The notes: generated by a model from the letters alone, not told the origin. A stretch of DNA of 49,272 nt from CALAGJ01 sp964293305 (GCA_964293305.1 CAXYYO010000025.1:1-49272), one strand, 5' to 3'; positions 8,172-17,353 are shown, numbered from the stretch's first letter. Made by a program: numbers and translations.

Positions 8172-10673
8172 TTAATCAAATAATTGTTGCTGCTCCACAG
8201 AGTCCTGCTTTACCCATTCCATTTGAATAGTTTTGGAATAGTCCATCAGCTTGGATCCTACTGCTTTCCAACCCATAATGTCTACCATTTTTGCAATCTT
8301 AAATTTTGCGCTACGCACTTGCTGTCCTTTTCCTGTATGTACGGCCAGTAATGGTTCATCCAATGTGCATACGGCTTCTACCCTATTTCCGTTTGCTTCT
8401 TTTATAAAGAAAAATTTAGTATTTGCAGTTGTTGTTTCAATTTTGAATCGCTTTACATTGTATTGGTTTTTATCCGTATCCAAATAAACTGCAGTGATGA
8501 TTTTTTCAGGAATAAATTTCTCGATGAGTATGAGTTTATCATTATCAAAACGCCTGTTTTGTTCGGTATCGGATAGTTCATAATAGCCATCATTATAAAC
8601 GGCAAGAAGTCTGTCCTCCGGTTCAAATGTGCCCAGATAAACACCTTTTTCGTCAGGGTTTATTCTTCCAAATTGATTATCAAACCATATTTTCTTTCCA
8701 TCCAAAGTACTTCGGCCTTTTTCTTTAAATCTCACACTACGTATGGCATGCTTTGTTACTTGATTTCCCATACTACCTCTACCTTTTATTTCAAGCTCTT
8801 CAAAGAAATAATCGAACTCTTTTATTCTAGCTTTACTTCCCTGGCTCAGCAATACTTTAACTACTTCTGCTTCTCCATTTGTATTTGCACTGAAGTAAAG
8901 TACCTTACTTTTTTCTGACCCTTTTGTAAGATCATACTCTTTATCCCTTGTAATACCTGTTACATTAAACCGCTTGGCATAACTGATGCCAGAAGCCCCA
9001 TCCGCATATACCAGATTATAGGTAGTACGTTCATCATTTTTTTTGAAAACAGCAGTATGCAAAATATCTTTCCCGATAAAAGTTTTATCAGACACTTTTA
9101 CAATTTTCATGATACCACGTTTTGTAAATACTATAATATCATCTAAGCTACTACATTCTGCTATCAACTCATCTTTCTTCAAACTTGTACCTACAAATCC
9201 CTCTTCCCTATTTACATAAATTTTAGTATTTGCAATGGCTACCTGCTGTGCTTTGATGGTATCGAAAAGTTTTATTTCGGTTTTACGTTCTCTTCCTTTT
9301 CCATATTTTTTAAGTAGGTTTTCATACCATGCTATTGTAAATTCAATATTATGAGCAATATCATGCTGCACCTGTTTGAGGTCATCCTCCAATTTCTTTA
9401 TTTGTGCATCTAATTCATCAATATCCAATTTGTAAATTCTTCTCACTGGTTTTTCAGTAAGTTTAAGAATATCTTCTTTTGAAACCGGCCTTTTTAATTT
9501 TGGTGTAAAAGGAAGAAACTCTTTGTCAATGGCTTCAATCACTGTTTCCCAAGATGCATGCTTTTGCTCTAATTCCTTATAAATTTTTTCTTCGAAAAAT
9601 ATTTTTTCTAATGAAGTGTAATGCCACTTGTCTTCCAGTTCTGCCAGCTTTATTTCGAGTTCCTTTGTAAGCAGTTGTAGGGTAAGATCTGTGGACTGTT
9701 TGAGTAATTCTGTAACGGTGGGAAATACCGGTTTATCATTACTAATTACACATGCATTTGGCGAAAGGCTTACTTCGCAATCTGTAAATGCATAAAGAGC
9801 GTCAATGGTAATATCTGTGGAAATACCCGGACTGAGTTCTACAATAATCTCCACATTTTTTGCAGTGGCGTCTATTACTTTTTTAATTTTGATTTTACCC
9901 TGATCATTTGCTTTTACAATACTCTCCATCAAAGAAGTAGTAGTTACGCTGTAGGGTACACTGCGTATGGTCAGTGTTTTTTTATCCGATTCTTCTATGA
10001 TGGCTCTTACTTTTACTTTACCTCCTCTTTTTCCATCATTGTAAAGAGAAACATCTGCCATACCGCCTGTAAGAAAATCTGGATATAGTTCAAAGCGACG
10101 ACCTTTTAAATATTTAATAGCAGCATCACAAAGTTCACAAAAATTATGTGGTAATATTTTCGTGGATAGGCCAACAGCTATGCCATCTGCACCCTGTGCT
10201 AAAAGCAACGGAAACTTCATAGGTAAAACAACAGGCTCCTGCTTACGGCCATCGTAGCTCAATTGCCATTGGGTTGTTTTGGCGTTAAACCCTACTTCTA
10301 ATGCAAATTTAGATAATCTGGCTTCTATATATCGGGGGGCAGCAGCATCGTCGCCGGTACGCACATCTCCCCAATTTCCCTGTGTTTCAATCAGCAAATC
10401 TTTCTGACCAATATTTACAATGGCATCTCCAATACTGGCATCCCCATGAGGATGGTACTGCATACTCTGTCCAATAATATTGGCCACTTTATTAAAACGA
10501 CCATCATCCATTTCTTTCATGGCATGGAGAATCCGCCGCTGTACGGGTTTGAGACCATCTTCCATAGCAGGTACCGCTCTTTCTAATATTACATAACTGG
10601 CATAGTCCAGAAACCAGGTTTTGTATTGCCCATGCACCCCACTATTGTTGTCAAATGCTTCTGCTTCGCTCAT
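8172..10673 (-). CDS. parC: DNA topoisomerase IV subunit A (ParC)
   Basis: The 833-aa protein is the breakage-reunion subunit of a type IIA topoisomerase. The N-terminal winged-helix region carries the quinolone-region signature YHPHGDASI (about 73-81) and the catalytic tyrosine Y115 in AAPRYIE. A coiled-coil gate (about 380-450, KLEDDLKQVQHDI) follows, then a beta-pinwheel C-terminal half. The seven-residue GyrA box (QRRGGKG) is not obvious, which supports ParC over GyrA, as does the partner parE in the same operon. It would decatenate daughter chromosomes. It is the last gene of the parE operon and begins 42 bases after the DUF1835-type gene. Confidence 0.93.
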   Translation of the reverse strand: MSEAEAFDNNSGVHGQYKTWFLDYASYVILERAVPAMEDGLKPVQRRILHAMKEMDDGRFNKVANIIGQSMQYHPHGDASIGDAIVNIGQKDLLIETQGNWGDVRTGDDAAAPRYIEARLSKFALEVGFNAKTTQWQLSYDGRKQEPVVLPMKFPLLLAQGADGIAVGLSTKILPHNFCELCDAAIKYLKGRRFELYPDFLTGGMADVSLYNDGKRGGKVKVRAIIEESDKKTLTIRSVPYSVTTTSLMESIVKANDQGKIKIKKVIDATAKNVEIIVELSPGISTDITIDALYAFTDCEVSLSPNACVISNDKPVFPTVTELLKQSTDLTLQLLTKELEIKLAELEDKWHYTSLEKIFFEEKIYKELEQKHASWETVIEAIDKEFLPFTPKLKRPVSKEDILKLTEKPVRRIYKLDIDELDAQIKKLEDDLKQVQHDIAHNIEFTIAWYENLLKKYGKGRERKTEIKLFDTIKAQQVAIANTKIYVNREEGFVGTSLKKDELIAECSSLDDIIVFTKRGIMKIVKVSDKTFIGKDILHTAVFKKNDERTTYNLVYADGASGISYAKRFNVTGITRDKEYDLTKGSEKSKVLYFSANTNGEAEVVKVLLSQGSKARIKEFDYFFEELEIKGRGSMGNQVTKHAIRSVRFKEKGRSTLDGKKIWFDNQFGRINPDEKGVYLGTFEPEDRLLAVYNDGYYELSDTEQNRRFDNDKLILIEKFIPEKIITAVYLDTDKNQYNVKRFKIETTTANTKFFFIKEANGNRVEAVCTLDEPLLAVHTGKGQQVRSAKFKIAKMVDIMGWKAVGSKLMDYSKTIQMEWVKQDSVEQQQLFD

Positions 10674-10715
10674 TATTTTATACTTTCAAACAGTTTGATT
10701 GTTTTGAATTTTATG

Positions 10716-11543
10716 TTACTCATTATTCGTTGCTCCTATGGCTGAGGATACGAGATGTATGGATATATCCTTCCATCCTTTCTGCCAGTCCCCTGTTATT
10801 TCAACTGTACCCTCTGCTGCCAGCTGTCTTAATCTCCAAATAAGAAAAGCATCACCAGTTTTTATTTTCATTTTGTTCAATACCTGTTGTATCCATTTGC
10901 TGAGTTTTTGTGCACCAGCTTGTAAAGGAAGCATGATATCATGATCAAAAAAATCTATTTCCTTATTTACTATTTTCTTTCCACCTTCTAATATTCTAAT
11001 CATTGCATTTGAGGTAGCCAATTTATCCCATTCATCAGGATCTATTTCAAATTCACTTAGGGTTATGACCCTTGCTAGTTTTTTTGCTTTCAAAAATTCT
11101 TTGGGTTGTATTTCATGCAAATAGCTTGGATAAAATATTCCGCCTTTTTCATTAATAAAGGGGAGGTTATTTAGATATAGAACATATACTTTTCCTTGAT
11201 AATTCTTTAATTGGCTTATCAGCCAATAGTATCCACATACATCATGACTATTCTGCGCCATCCATATCCATACAATTTCTTCTTTATCTAATTGCTGCTT
11301 CACTTGGTGCAAAGTCATTCTATCATCCACCATATTTAATTGCTCTGTATAGGGTGAATAGGCTAAAACCTCCTGCCAAAAAACTTTTCTCAACTGCCAG
11401 CCTACTTCACTAAAATTATCAACAATGGGGCCCACAGCATAGTCGTCTTTTATTTCAAATATCTCTCCTTGAAGGGATTCATCAAGTGCCACAGCCTGCT
11501 GAAGTACTTCTTTATCCGCCGGCTGAAAAACAATATGGATCAT
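10716..11543 (-). CDS. DUF1835/DUF3658-type protein
   Basis: The 275-aa product begins MIHIVFQPADKEVLQQAVAL and continues with EIFEIKDDYAVGPI, the pattern of the DUF1835 domain, in the first ~130 residues. The C-terminal part (about 180-265) resembles the associated DUF3658 domain, a small helical region. No signal peptide or membrane helix is present, so it is cytoplasmic. The biochemical function of the family is not established. It sits 3 bases after the methyltransferase gene and 42 before parC, inside the topoisomerase IV operon. Confidence 0.75.
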   Translation of the reverse strand: MIHIVFQPADKEVLQQAVALDESLQGEIFEIKDDYAVGPIVDNFSEVGWQLRKVFWQEVLAYSPYTEQLNMVDDRMTLHQVKQQLDKEEIVWIWMAQNSHDVCGYYWLISQLKNYQGKVYVLYLNNLPFINEKGGIFYPSYLHEIQPKEFLKAKKLARVITLSEFEIDPDEWDKLATSNAMIRILEGGKKIVNKEIDFFDHDIMLPLQAGAQKLSKWIQQVLNKMKIKTGDAFLIWRLRQLAAEGTVEITGDWQKGWKDISIHLVSSAIGATNNE

Positions 11544-11546
11544 AAA

Positions 11547-12338
11547 TTATTTTGATGTTGGTTTTAATAGATAATAAACGCAAGTTGTAACATAATTTCT
11601 CAAATAAGGAATAGCGGAAATCCAGCTTAACTGCTTTCTTGGCTTTACATTAAATTTCCATTTATAAATGGGATTAATGAGATAATGGAGCTTGTGAGCA
11701 ATAACATACCGCTTATCTTTTGCTATTTTTTCAAATTGCTCAATGCTGATTTGGGTATCTCTTATTTCCATGAGTTCTGATACATTTTCATCACCTTTTT
11801 TAAGTATAAACCGATATAAGAAACGAGGTAATAAATGATAATAGGGCAATTTACTAAGCCATTTATTTTTACAGATTTGTTGGTGTCCTCCAAAGGGCAT
11901 CTGCCAGGGTGGGAAGCCAAAAAATATATGTCCACCGGGATTGAGTAAATGCTGCATCCAACCAATAAGTTTTGCCTGATCGTGTATATGCTCTATTACA
12001 TCTTTTAAAATGATGACATCAAATAATCCACCTAATTCCTGCTCTGGATTTACTTCATAAATATCTTTTGAAATAAAAATGAGTTGTCTATTTTCTAGCT
12101 CTGGTTTTAACAATTCTGCACCTAAATCAAGTCTGAGCTGATCAAACTCCACTCCTACACCTATGCATCCCTTTTCTATGAATGCCTTCAAAACTCCTCC
12201 TTCCCCACATCCTATATCCAGCACTCGCATATTTTTCATTAGCGGCACTTTTTCTTCAATAAAAGGTATAAGATATTCTTTTGCATTAAGATACTGCATT
12301 TCAAAATATCTCTGCCTGTCTTGGTGAAATTCAAACAT
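11547..12338 (-). CDS. class I SAM-dependent methyltransferase in the parE operon
   Basis: The 263-aa protein has a clear SAM-binding core: VLDIGCGEGGV (residues 39-49), GVGVEFD after beta-2, DVIILKDVIEHIHD (about 108-121) and a post-core GGHIFFGFPPW. There is no zinc ribbon, unlike the other methyltransferase in this window. The C-terminal ~90 residues are basic and hydrophobic (YHLLPRFLYRFILKK), a feature of methyltransferases acting on lipid or glycan intermediates, but the substrate is unknown. It starts 4 bases after parE stops and ends 3 bases before the DUF1835-type gene, so it is almost certainly co-transcribed with topoisomerase IV. Confidence 0.85.
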   Translation of the reverse strand: MFEFHQDRQRYFEMQYLNAKEYLIPFIEEKVPLMKNMRVLDIGCGEGGVLKAFIEKGCIGVGVEFDQLRLDLGAELLKPELENRQLIFISKDIYEVNPEQELGGLFDVIILKDVIEHIHDQAKLIGWMQHLLNPGGHIFFGFPPWQMPFGGHQQICKNKWLSKLPYYHLLPRFLYRFILKKGDENVSELMEIRDTQISIEQFEKIAKDKRYVIAHKLHYLINPIYKWKFNVKPRKQLSWISAIPYLRNYVTTCVYYLLKPTSK

Positions 12339-12342
12339 TTGT

Positions 12343-14238
12343 TTAGTTTAAGTTCAATTCTGCTTCCTCGATTTCTACTCGAAGATTTGCTATGATAAAA
12401 TCCTGCCTATCCGGGGTATTTTTTCCCATATAATATTCCAGTAATTGCTGAATATGATCACCATGTTCTAAAATTACAGGCTGTAGCTTCATATTTTCTT
12501 CGCTGATAAAATCCTCAAATTCTTCCGGAGATATTTCACCCAATCCCTTAAAACGTGTTATCTCAGGTTTATTACCTAATTGTTGTATAGCAGTTCTTTT
12601 CTCAGACTCACTGTAGCAATAAATAGTTTGTTGTTTGTTTCGAACCCTAAATAATGGTGTTTCCAAAACATATATATGATTTTGTTTTACTAAGTCAGGA
12701 AAAAACTGGAGGAAAAATGTCATGATGAGCAAACGGATATGCATGCCATCCACATCAGCATCTGTGGCTATTACAATATTGTTATATCGTAATTCATCAA
12801 GGCCATCTTCTATATGCAGCGCATGCTGCAATAAATTAAATTCTTCATTTTCATAAACTATTTTTTTTGTAAGCCCATAACAATTGAGAGGCTTACCCCT
12901 GAGGCTAAATACTGCCTGTGTTTCCACATTTCTTGCTTTGGTGATAGATCCACTGGCACTATCCCCCTCGGTAATAAAAATGGTAGTTTTCTGCTGCTTT
13001 TGTATAAATTCATCCTTATCCTTTCCGGGTGGCTGTTCATTAAAATGGTACCTACAATCTCTTAATTTTTTATTGTGCAAGTTTGCTTTTTTAGCCCTTT
13101 CATTGGCCAGCTTTCGAATACCACTCAGTTCTTTTCTTTCTTTTTCACTTTGCTCTATACGCTTTTTAAGTGCATCAGCTGCAGCTATATTCCTATGAAG
13201 ATAATTGTCTAACTCCCTGCCCAAAAAGTCCGCAATAAAATTCTTAATAGTAGGTCCACCTTCATTTATGTGCAAACTGCCCAGTTTTGTTTTTGTTTGA
13301 CTTTCAAATACAGGCTCTTGTACCCTAATGCTAATGGCAGCCACAATACTTTGCCGTATATCCGCAGCGTCATAATCTTTTTTATAAAAATCCCTTATTG
13401 TCTTTACAAAAGATTCTCGGAAAGCCTGCTGATGTGTGCCGCCTTGTGTAGTGTATTGTCCATTTACAAAGGAAAAAATATCTTCCCCATAATCATTATT
13501 GTGGGTAAAAGATAGTTCTATATCTTCTCCTTTGAGGTGAATAATAGGGTACCTTATTTCATCAGTATTCGTTTTTCTTTGTAGCAAATCCAGCAGTCCA
13601 TTTTTACTGAGGTAGCGTTTATTATTAAAATTGATGATTAGACCTGCATTGAGATAGCAATAATTCCAAAGTTGATTGTCCACATATTCATGTATGTAGT
13701 GGTAATTTCTAAAAATCTGTTCATCTGGAATAAATGTAACTGCCGTACCATTACCTTCAGTGGTTTGTTGCTCTTTATGCTCTTTTAATAAAACGCCTTT
13801 CTCAAATTCAGCTGATTTCATTTTGCCGTCTCTAATACTTTCCACTTTAAAATAATCGCTTAGCGCATTTACGGCTTTGGTGCCCACACCATTTAATCCT
13901 ACACTTTTCTGAAAAGCCTTACTATCATATTTGGCACCGGTATTTATTTTACTCACCACATCCACTAATTTTCCCAGTGGTATGCCACGACCATAGTCCC
14001 TTATTAAAACAGATTTTTTTTCTATGGTAATGTCAATATGCTTTCCATATCCCATAGTGTGCTCATCAATACAGTTATCGAGTACCTCTTTTAGTAGCAC
14101 ATAAATGCCATCGTCCGGAGCACTACCATCACCTAACTTACCAATATACATGCCCGGCCTTAGCCGAATATGCTCCTTCCAGTCTAAACTTTTTATACTA
14201 TCCTCATTATAATCAACCACCGTTTTTTCCAATGCCAT
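12343..14238 (-). CDS. parE: DNA topoisomerase IV subunit B (ParE)
   Basis: The 631-aa ATPase subunit has the GHKL fold motifs EVLDNCIDE (Mg-binding Asn), DYGRGIPLG and GLNGVGTKAVNALS. A transducer domain follows, then the Toprim motifs EGDSASGS and ATDADVDGMHIR. The length is typical of ParE/short GyrB; the insertion found in proteobacterial GyrB is absent. Pairing with parC in one operon makes topoisomerase IV the best reading. It is the first gene of the operon behind a strong consensus promoter. Confidence 0.93.
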   Translation of the reverse strand: MALEKTVVDYNEDSIKSLDWKEHIRLRPGMYIGKLGDGSAPDDGIYVLLKEVLDNCIDEHTMGYGKHIDITIEKKSVLIRDYGRGIPLGKLVDVVSKINTGAKYDSKAFQKSVGLNGVGTKAVNALSDYFKVESIRDGKMKSAEFEKGVLLKEHKEQQTTEGNGTAVTFIPDEQIFRNYHYIHEYVDNQLWNYCYLNAGLIINFNNKRYLSKNGLLDLLQRKTNTDEIRYPIIHLKGEDIELSFTHNNDYGEDIFSFVNGQYTTQGGTHQQAFRESFVKTIRDFYKKDYDAADIRQSIVAAISIRVQEPVFESQTKTKLGSLHINEGGPTIKNFIADFLGRELDNYLHRNIAAADALKKRIEQSEKERKELSGIRKLANERAKKANLHNKKLRDCRYHFNEQPPGKDKDEFIQKQQKTTIFITEGDSASGSITKARNVETQAVFSLRGKPLNCYGLTKKIVYENEEFNLLQHALHIEDGLDELRYNNIVIATDADVDGMHIRLLIMTFFLQFFPDLVKQNHIYVLETPLFRVRNKQQTIYCYSESEKRTAIQQLGNKPEITRFKGLGEISPEEFEDFISEENMKLQPVILEHGDHIQQLLEYYMGKNTPDRQDFIIANLRVEIEEAELNLN

Positions 14239-14275
14239 TGTACTTTGTATTAAAATAAATCCATCAACCCGATTT

Positions 14276-14287
14276 CAGGCAAGCCTG
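14276..14287 (-). promoter_or_regulatory. short inverted repeat at the parE transcription start
   Basis: CAGGC and GCCTG (5 bp, 2-base spacer) lie directly downstream of the predicted promoter, within the ~50-base leader of the parE operon. A protein-binding site is possible; the spacer is too short for a simple RNA hairpin without opening a pair. Confidence 0.3.
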
Positions 14288-14295
14288 ATGAAACG

Positions 14296-14325
14296 CAAAT
14301 TTATTTGTCAAAGTAGGCCATACAA
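14296..14325 (-). promoter_or_regulatory. consensus Bacteroidota promoter of the parE operon
   Basis: On the minus strand TTG (14325-14323) is followed after exactly 19 bases by TAAATTTG (14303-14296). This fits the published TTTG/TTG - N19 - TAnnTTTG consensus of the Bacteroidota primary sigma factor. Transcription would start near 14290, about 50 bases before the parE ATG. It is the best promoter match I found in the window. Confidence 0.7.
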
Positions 14326-14717
14326 TTATTATTTATGGTGCTGCTGATAATATGTGGAAAAGAAAAAAACAGTAGCCGGCTTTTTCACTTTTAGAATGTA
14401 AAGATAAATTTGAATATTCAGCCAATTTGTCATAATTAATTCCAATGATGATACCCACGTTTACAAAACAATAAAGAAATCCTCAGTTCAGAAATTTTTA
14501 AATACCAAAGTATGCCCATGAAGATAATTCTAAATTATTTTTGCTTAGATATTGTACTAATAATTTTTGCATTTGCTCAAAATTAGCATATAAATGTTAG
14601 ACTATAATTTATAGTTAATATTTATTAATTTAAAATGTTTATAATCAATTATTTATAATGTTTATATAACATATTTATTTAACAATAAAATAGGATTTTT
14701 TTTATATTTTTTTCAAA
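14326..14717. other. gene-free, extremely AT-rich stretch upstream of the WbqC-like gene
   Basis: No gene is visible. From about 14580 to 14720 the composition is almost entirely A and T, with recurring short strings such as AATGTTTATA. It separates the divergent parE operon and the WbqC-like gene. There are no DnaA boxes I can recognise. Confidence 0.5.
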
Positions 14718-14725
14718 TAACTTTG
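14718..14725 (+). promoter_or_regulatory. putative -7 element of the WbqC-like gene
   Basis: TAACTTTG matches TAnnTTTG and lies 33 bases before the ATG at 14759. No TTG lies at the proper distance upstream, so only half of the promoter is supported. Confidence 0.35.
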
Positions 14726-14758
14726 ATTTTCAATGAATCTTAAAAATATGAATAATAA

Positions 14759-15367
14759 ATGATTAATTATACTGATATTCAGTATTTTGGAAATGTTTAC
14801 TGGATTAATATATTATTAAAGCATACGGATAATATATTTTCTCTATCTGAAAATGGCAAAAAGCTCAGTTTTCAGAACAGAACCATCATAGCCGGAGGAA
14901 ATGGTCTAATTACACTTTCTACTCCCCTATTGGGCGGCAGAGATATAAAGCAGCCATTGGGCGAAATCAAAATTGCTTATCAGAAAAAATGGCAGAAAGA
15001 ACATTTGAGAAGTATAGAGTCCTGTTATGCAAAAAGTGTGTATTGGGAATATTATAAAGACGGGCTTTTTCAACTTTTTTCCATGCAACCTAATTTGCTT
15101 TATGAGTGGAATGAGGCCTGCTTGCGTTGGGTATATACCTGCCTCAAGCAAAAGCCCAATTTTGAATTTTCATGGAATAAACCAATCGAAAAAATATTTG
15201 ACAGAAATATCAATCTTCCAAAAAACTATTCAACAGTTGACACAAATGCAAAGTATCAACAGGTGTTTATGGAGCGGTATGGTTTTCAAAACAATATCAG
15301 TGTGATTGATCTAATTTTTTGCTGCGGCCCGGAATCGGTGAAGATTTTAGAAAAATGTGGTAGCTAA
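14759..15367 (+). CDS. WbqC-like family protein
   Basis: The 202-aa product resembles the WbqC-like family: an N-terminal IQYFGNVYWINILLKH segment, then KLSFQNRTIIAGGNGLITLS (the family's typical S-x-R-N-R-x-x-I-x-x-x-N-G-x-x-x-L-x-x-P pattern), and WQKEHLRSIESCY (H and the SI..Y core). WbqC proteins were first noted in O-antigen clusters and are presumed to act in sugar-amine modification, but the reaction is unproven. No other polysaccharide gene is adjacent. The start directly follows an in-frame stop, so ATG 14759 is fixed. The gene stands alone between AT-rich noncoding stretches. Confidence 0.75.
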   Translation: MINYTDIQYFGNVYWINILLKHTDNIFSLSENGKKLSFQNRTIIAGGNGLITLSTPLLGGRDIKQPLGEIKIAYQKKWQKEHLRSIESCYAKSVYWEYYKDGLFQLFSMQPNLLYEWNEACLRWVYTCLKQKPNFEFSWNKPIEKIFDRNINLPKNYSTVDTNAKYQQVFMERYGFQNNISVIDLIFCCGPESVKILEKCGS

Positions 15368-15435
15368 CTTTTTCACGCTGTCTGTTAAACTAATAATGAA
15401 GTGGAATTTGTTGTAAAAAGTTGATTGTCATTAGA

Positions 15436-15538
15436 AAAGTATATGAGGATATTTTTTTGCTGAAACAATTGTATACTATTTAAAATTCAACAATTGTTCT
15501 GAAATAAATAGGTATGTAGCGTTTATGATTTGTAATAA
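15436..15538. repeat. diverged direct repeat, copy 1 (~100 bp)
   Basis: This segment aligns almost without gaps to 15753-15854, with about three quarters of bases identical by eye. It begins AAAGTATATGAG and ends GTAGCGTTTATGATTTGTAA. The best-conserved core is CTATTT-AAA-TCAACAATTGTTCT, with the 10-bp palindrome AACAATTGTT (15489-15498). It is noncoding. Confidence 0.7.
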
Positions 15539-15676
15539 CATTCACTGAAAAATCTGGATTGGGTAGGAGCTTGTTTTTCAGGGTTTTACCTTGCTATTAA
15601 TAAGGCATTCTTACTTAAGGGTTGATGGATTAAAATGTAAATGCCACAAAAAAAACATCCTAATTATACCCATAAA

Positions 15677-15696
15677 AAAAGGCCCAAAGGCCTTTT
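15677..15696 (-). terminator. bidirectional terminator downstream of rocD
   Basis: AAAAGGCC (15677-15684) pairs with GGCCTTTT (15689-15696) around loop CAAA. On the minus strand the stem is followed by further Ts, giving a rho-independent terminator for rocD, about 200 bases after its stop. It may also stop plus-strand transcripts from the WbqC-like gene. Confidence 0.8.
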
Positions 15697-15752
15697 AAAA
15701 TTAAATCAGATTGTACAGTTAAATCTGATATAAAAACGAAAGATAATTTACT

Positions 15753-15854
15753 AAAGTGTATGAGACATATTTTTGACTGAAGAAATACTAAACTATTTTA
15801 AAGTCAACAATTGTTCTCAAATGCCTTTCTATGTAGCGTTTTCGCTTCTAATAA
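15753..15854. repeat. diverged direct repeat, copy 2 (~100 bp)
   Basis: Second copy of the element at 15436-15538, with the same palindrome AACAATTGTT (15806-15815) and the same TATGTAGCGTTT block. It lies between the rocD stop and its terminator, so it is transcribed as part of the rocD 3' untranslated region. Confidence 0.7.
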
Positions 15855-15890
15855 ATTTCAACTGCATCATCCGGGTTAAACTAAGATATC

Positions 15891-17123
15891 TTAATCCAAT
15901 ACATGCAAGCATTCAGCAATTATACCCACACATTCCATTATCTGCTCTCTGTTTATGGCCAATGGCGGGGCAAATCGAATCTTATCCCCATGTGTTGGCT
16001 TAGCCAATAGCCCTTTATCCTTTAAGGCCATACATAGCTCCCAGGCAGCATCTGGATTTGCATGTTTTATAACGATAGCATTTAATAAACCCCTACCTCT
16101 TACTAAAGTGATATATGGTGAATCTAAAGCCTCCAACTCTGATCTAAGTAATGCACCCATAGTAGCTGCATTTTCCGTAAGCCGCTCATCTTTTAGAATC
16201 TGCAGCGCTTCTATGGCAACTGCACAAGCCAGCGGATTTCCACCATAAGTACTTCCATGCTCTCCTGGCTTTATATTGAGCATAATATAATCATCTGCCA
16301 ATACCGCACTAATGGGTATGGTACCTCCGCTTAATGCTTTACCCAGAATTAAAATATCTGGACGCACATCATCATGATCGCAGCAAAGCATTTTACCCGT
16401 ACGGGCAAGACCTGTTTGTATTTCATCCCCTATAAATAAAACATCGTATGCTTCGCAAAGTTGTTTTGCTTTTGCCAGATAACCATCGTCAGGTACCATT
16501 ACACCAGCCTCACCCTGTATGGGTTCTACTAAAAATCCAGCCACTGTTTTATCCTCCATTGCCTGTTGCAATGCATTGATATCATTATAAGGCACAGCTA
16601 TAAAACCCGGCATAATAGGTCCAAATCTTGCATAAGCAGATGGATCTGTACTAAAAGAAATTACTGTACTGGTACGCCCATGAAAATTCTCTGTACACAC
16701 TATAATTTTGGCCTCATTATCCGGAATCTTTTTATTATCATATCCCCATCGGCGACAAAGTTTAATTGCTGTTTCCACTGCTTCCACTCCGGTATTCATG
16801 GGTAACACTTTCTCATATCCAAAAAATTCGGTAATATATTTGGCATAGTCTCCCATTAGGTTATTATGAAATGCACGGCTGGTGAGGGTAAGCTTTCCGG
16901 CCTGTTCCCTCAATACACTTATAAGTCTTGGGTGGCAATGGCCCTGATTTACGGCACTATATCCACTTAAAAAATCATAATATCGTTTGCCATCTACATC
17001 CCACATAAACACTCCCTCACCCCTTTCAAGTACTACGGGTAGTGGATGGTAATTATGTGCTCCGTATTTTTCTTCGAGTTCTAAATAATGCAGCGATTTA
17101 TCTGACATGGTTTGTGTAAGCAT
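15891..17123 (-). CDS. rocD: ornithine--oxo-acid aminotransferase
   Basis: The 410-aa enzyme is a class III PLP-dependent aminotransferase. It opens with the ornithine-transaminase pattern YGAHNYHPLPVVLERGEGV and carries the substrate/PLP segment MNTGVEAVETAIK, the FHGRT motif, DEIQTGLARTGKM and the Schiff-base lysine in ILGKALSGG. The N-terminal YGAHNY and the T-G-V-E-A triad are characteristic of ornithine aminotransferase rather than acetylornithine or GABA enzymes. It converts ornithine and 2-oxoglutarate to glutamate semialdehyde and glutamate, linking arginine breakdown to proline or glutamate. It is monocistronic, divergent from the S46 peptidase gene, and the two together suggest amino-acid catabolism. 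Confidence 0.93.
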   Translation of the reverse strand: MLTQTMSDKSLHYLELEEKYGAHNYHPLPVVLERGEGVFMWDVDGKRYYDFLSGYSAVNQGHCHPRLISVLREQAGKLTLTSRAFHNNLMGDYAKYITEFFGYEKVLPMNTGVEAVETAIKLCRRWGYDNKKIPDNEAKIIVCTENFHGRTSTVISFSTDPSAYARFGPIMPGFIAVPYNDINALQQAMEDKTVAGFLVEPIQGEAGVMVPDDGYLAKAKQLCEAYDVLFIGDEIQTGLARTGKMLCCDHDDVRPDILILGKALSGGTIPISAVLADDYIMLNIKPGEHGSTYGGNPLACAVAIEALQILKDERLTENAATMGALLRSELEALDSPYITLVRGRGLLNAIVIKHANPDAAWELCMALKDKGLLAKPTHGDKIRFAPPLAINREQIMECVGIIAECLHVLD

Positions 17124-17169
17124 AAAATAAATTTTAAAAAATGAAAAGGAAAAAGGCAGAAGGGTACAT

Positions 17170-17186
17170 CCCGTTATAAAAACGGG
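17170..17186 (-). promoter_or_regulatory. 6-bp hairpin in the rocD leader
   Basis: CCCGTT (17170-17175) and AACGGG (17181-17186) form a perfect stem with loop ATAAA. It lies between the predicted promoter and the rocD start codon and may be a regulatory hairpin. Confidence 0.35.
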
Positions 17187-17255
17187 TCATCAAACCATTA
17201 ATGTAGGTGATCTAAAAAATCAAGGTTCTGATGTAAAAATTCCATATAGATGTTG

Positions 17256-17263
17256 CAAATATA
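17256..17263 (-). promoter_or_regulatory. putative -7 element of rocD
   Basis: TATATTTG on the minus strand matches TAnnTTTG. It would give a leader of about 125 bases, unusually long for this window, which includes the hairpin at 17170-17186. Confidence 0.45.
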
Positions 17264-17353
17264 GGTGTCGGATTCCAATTTTTTCGAAATCATTGCTTTC
17301 CTCAAAACATTGAATCCTTTTTATGTAAGTTCGCCACCTAAAAATTGTTTGAA

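Noticed and set aside
8172..10673. GyrA rather than ParC
   Set aside because: No clear GyrA box is seen in the C-terminal half, and the gene shares an operon with a ParE-length B subunit.
14326..14717. Replication origin, because of very high AT content beside topoisomerase genes
   Set aside because: No DnaA boxes, dnaA, dnaN or other origin genes are visible.
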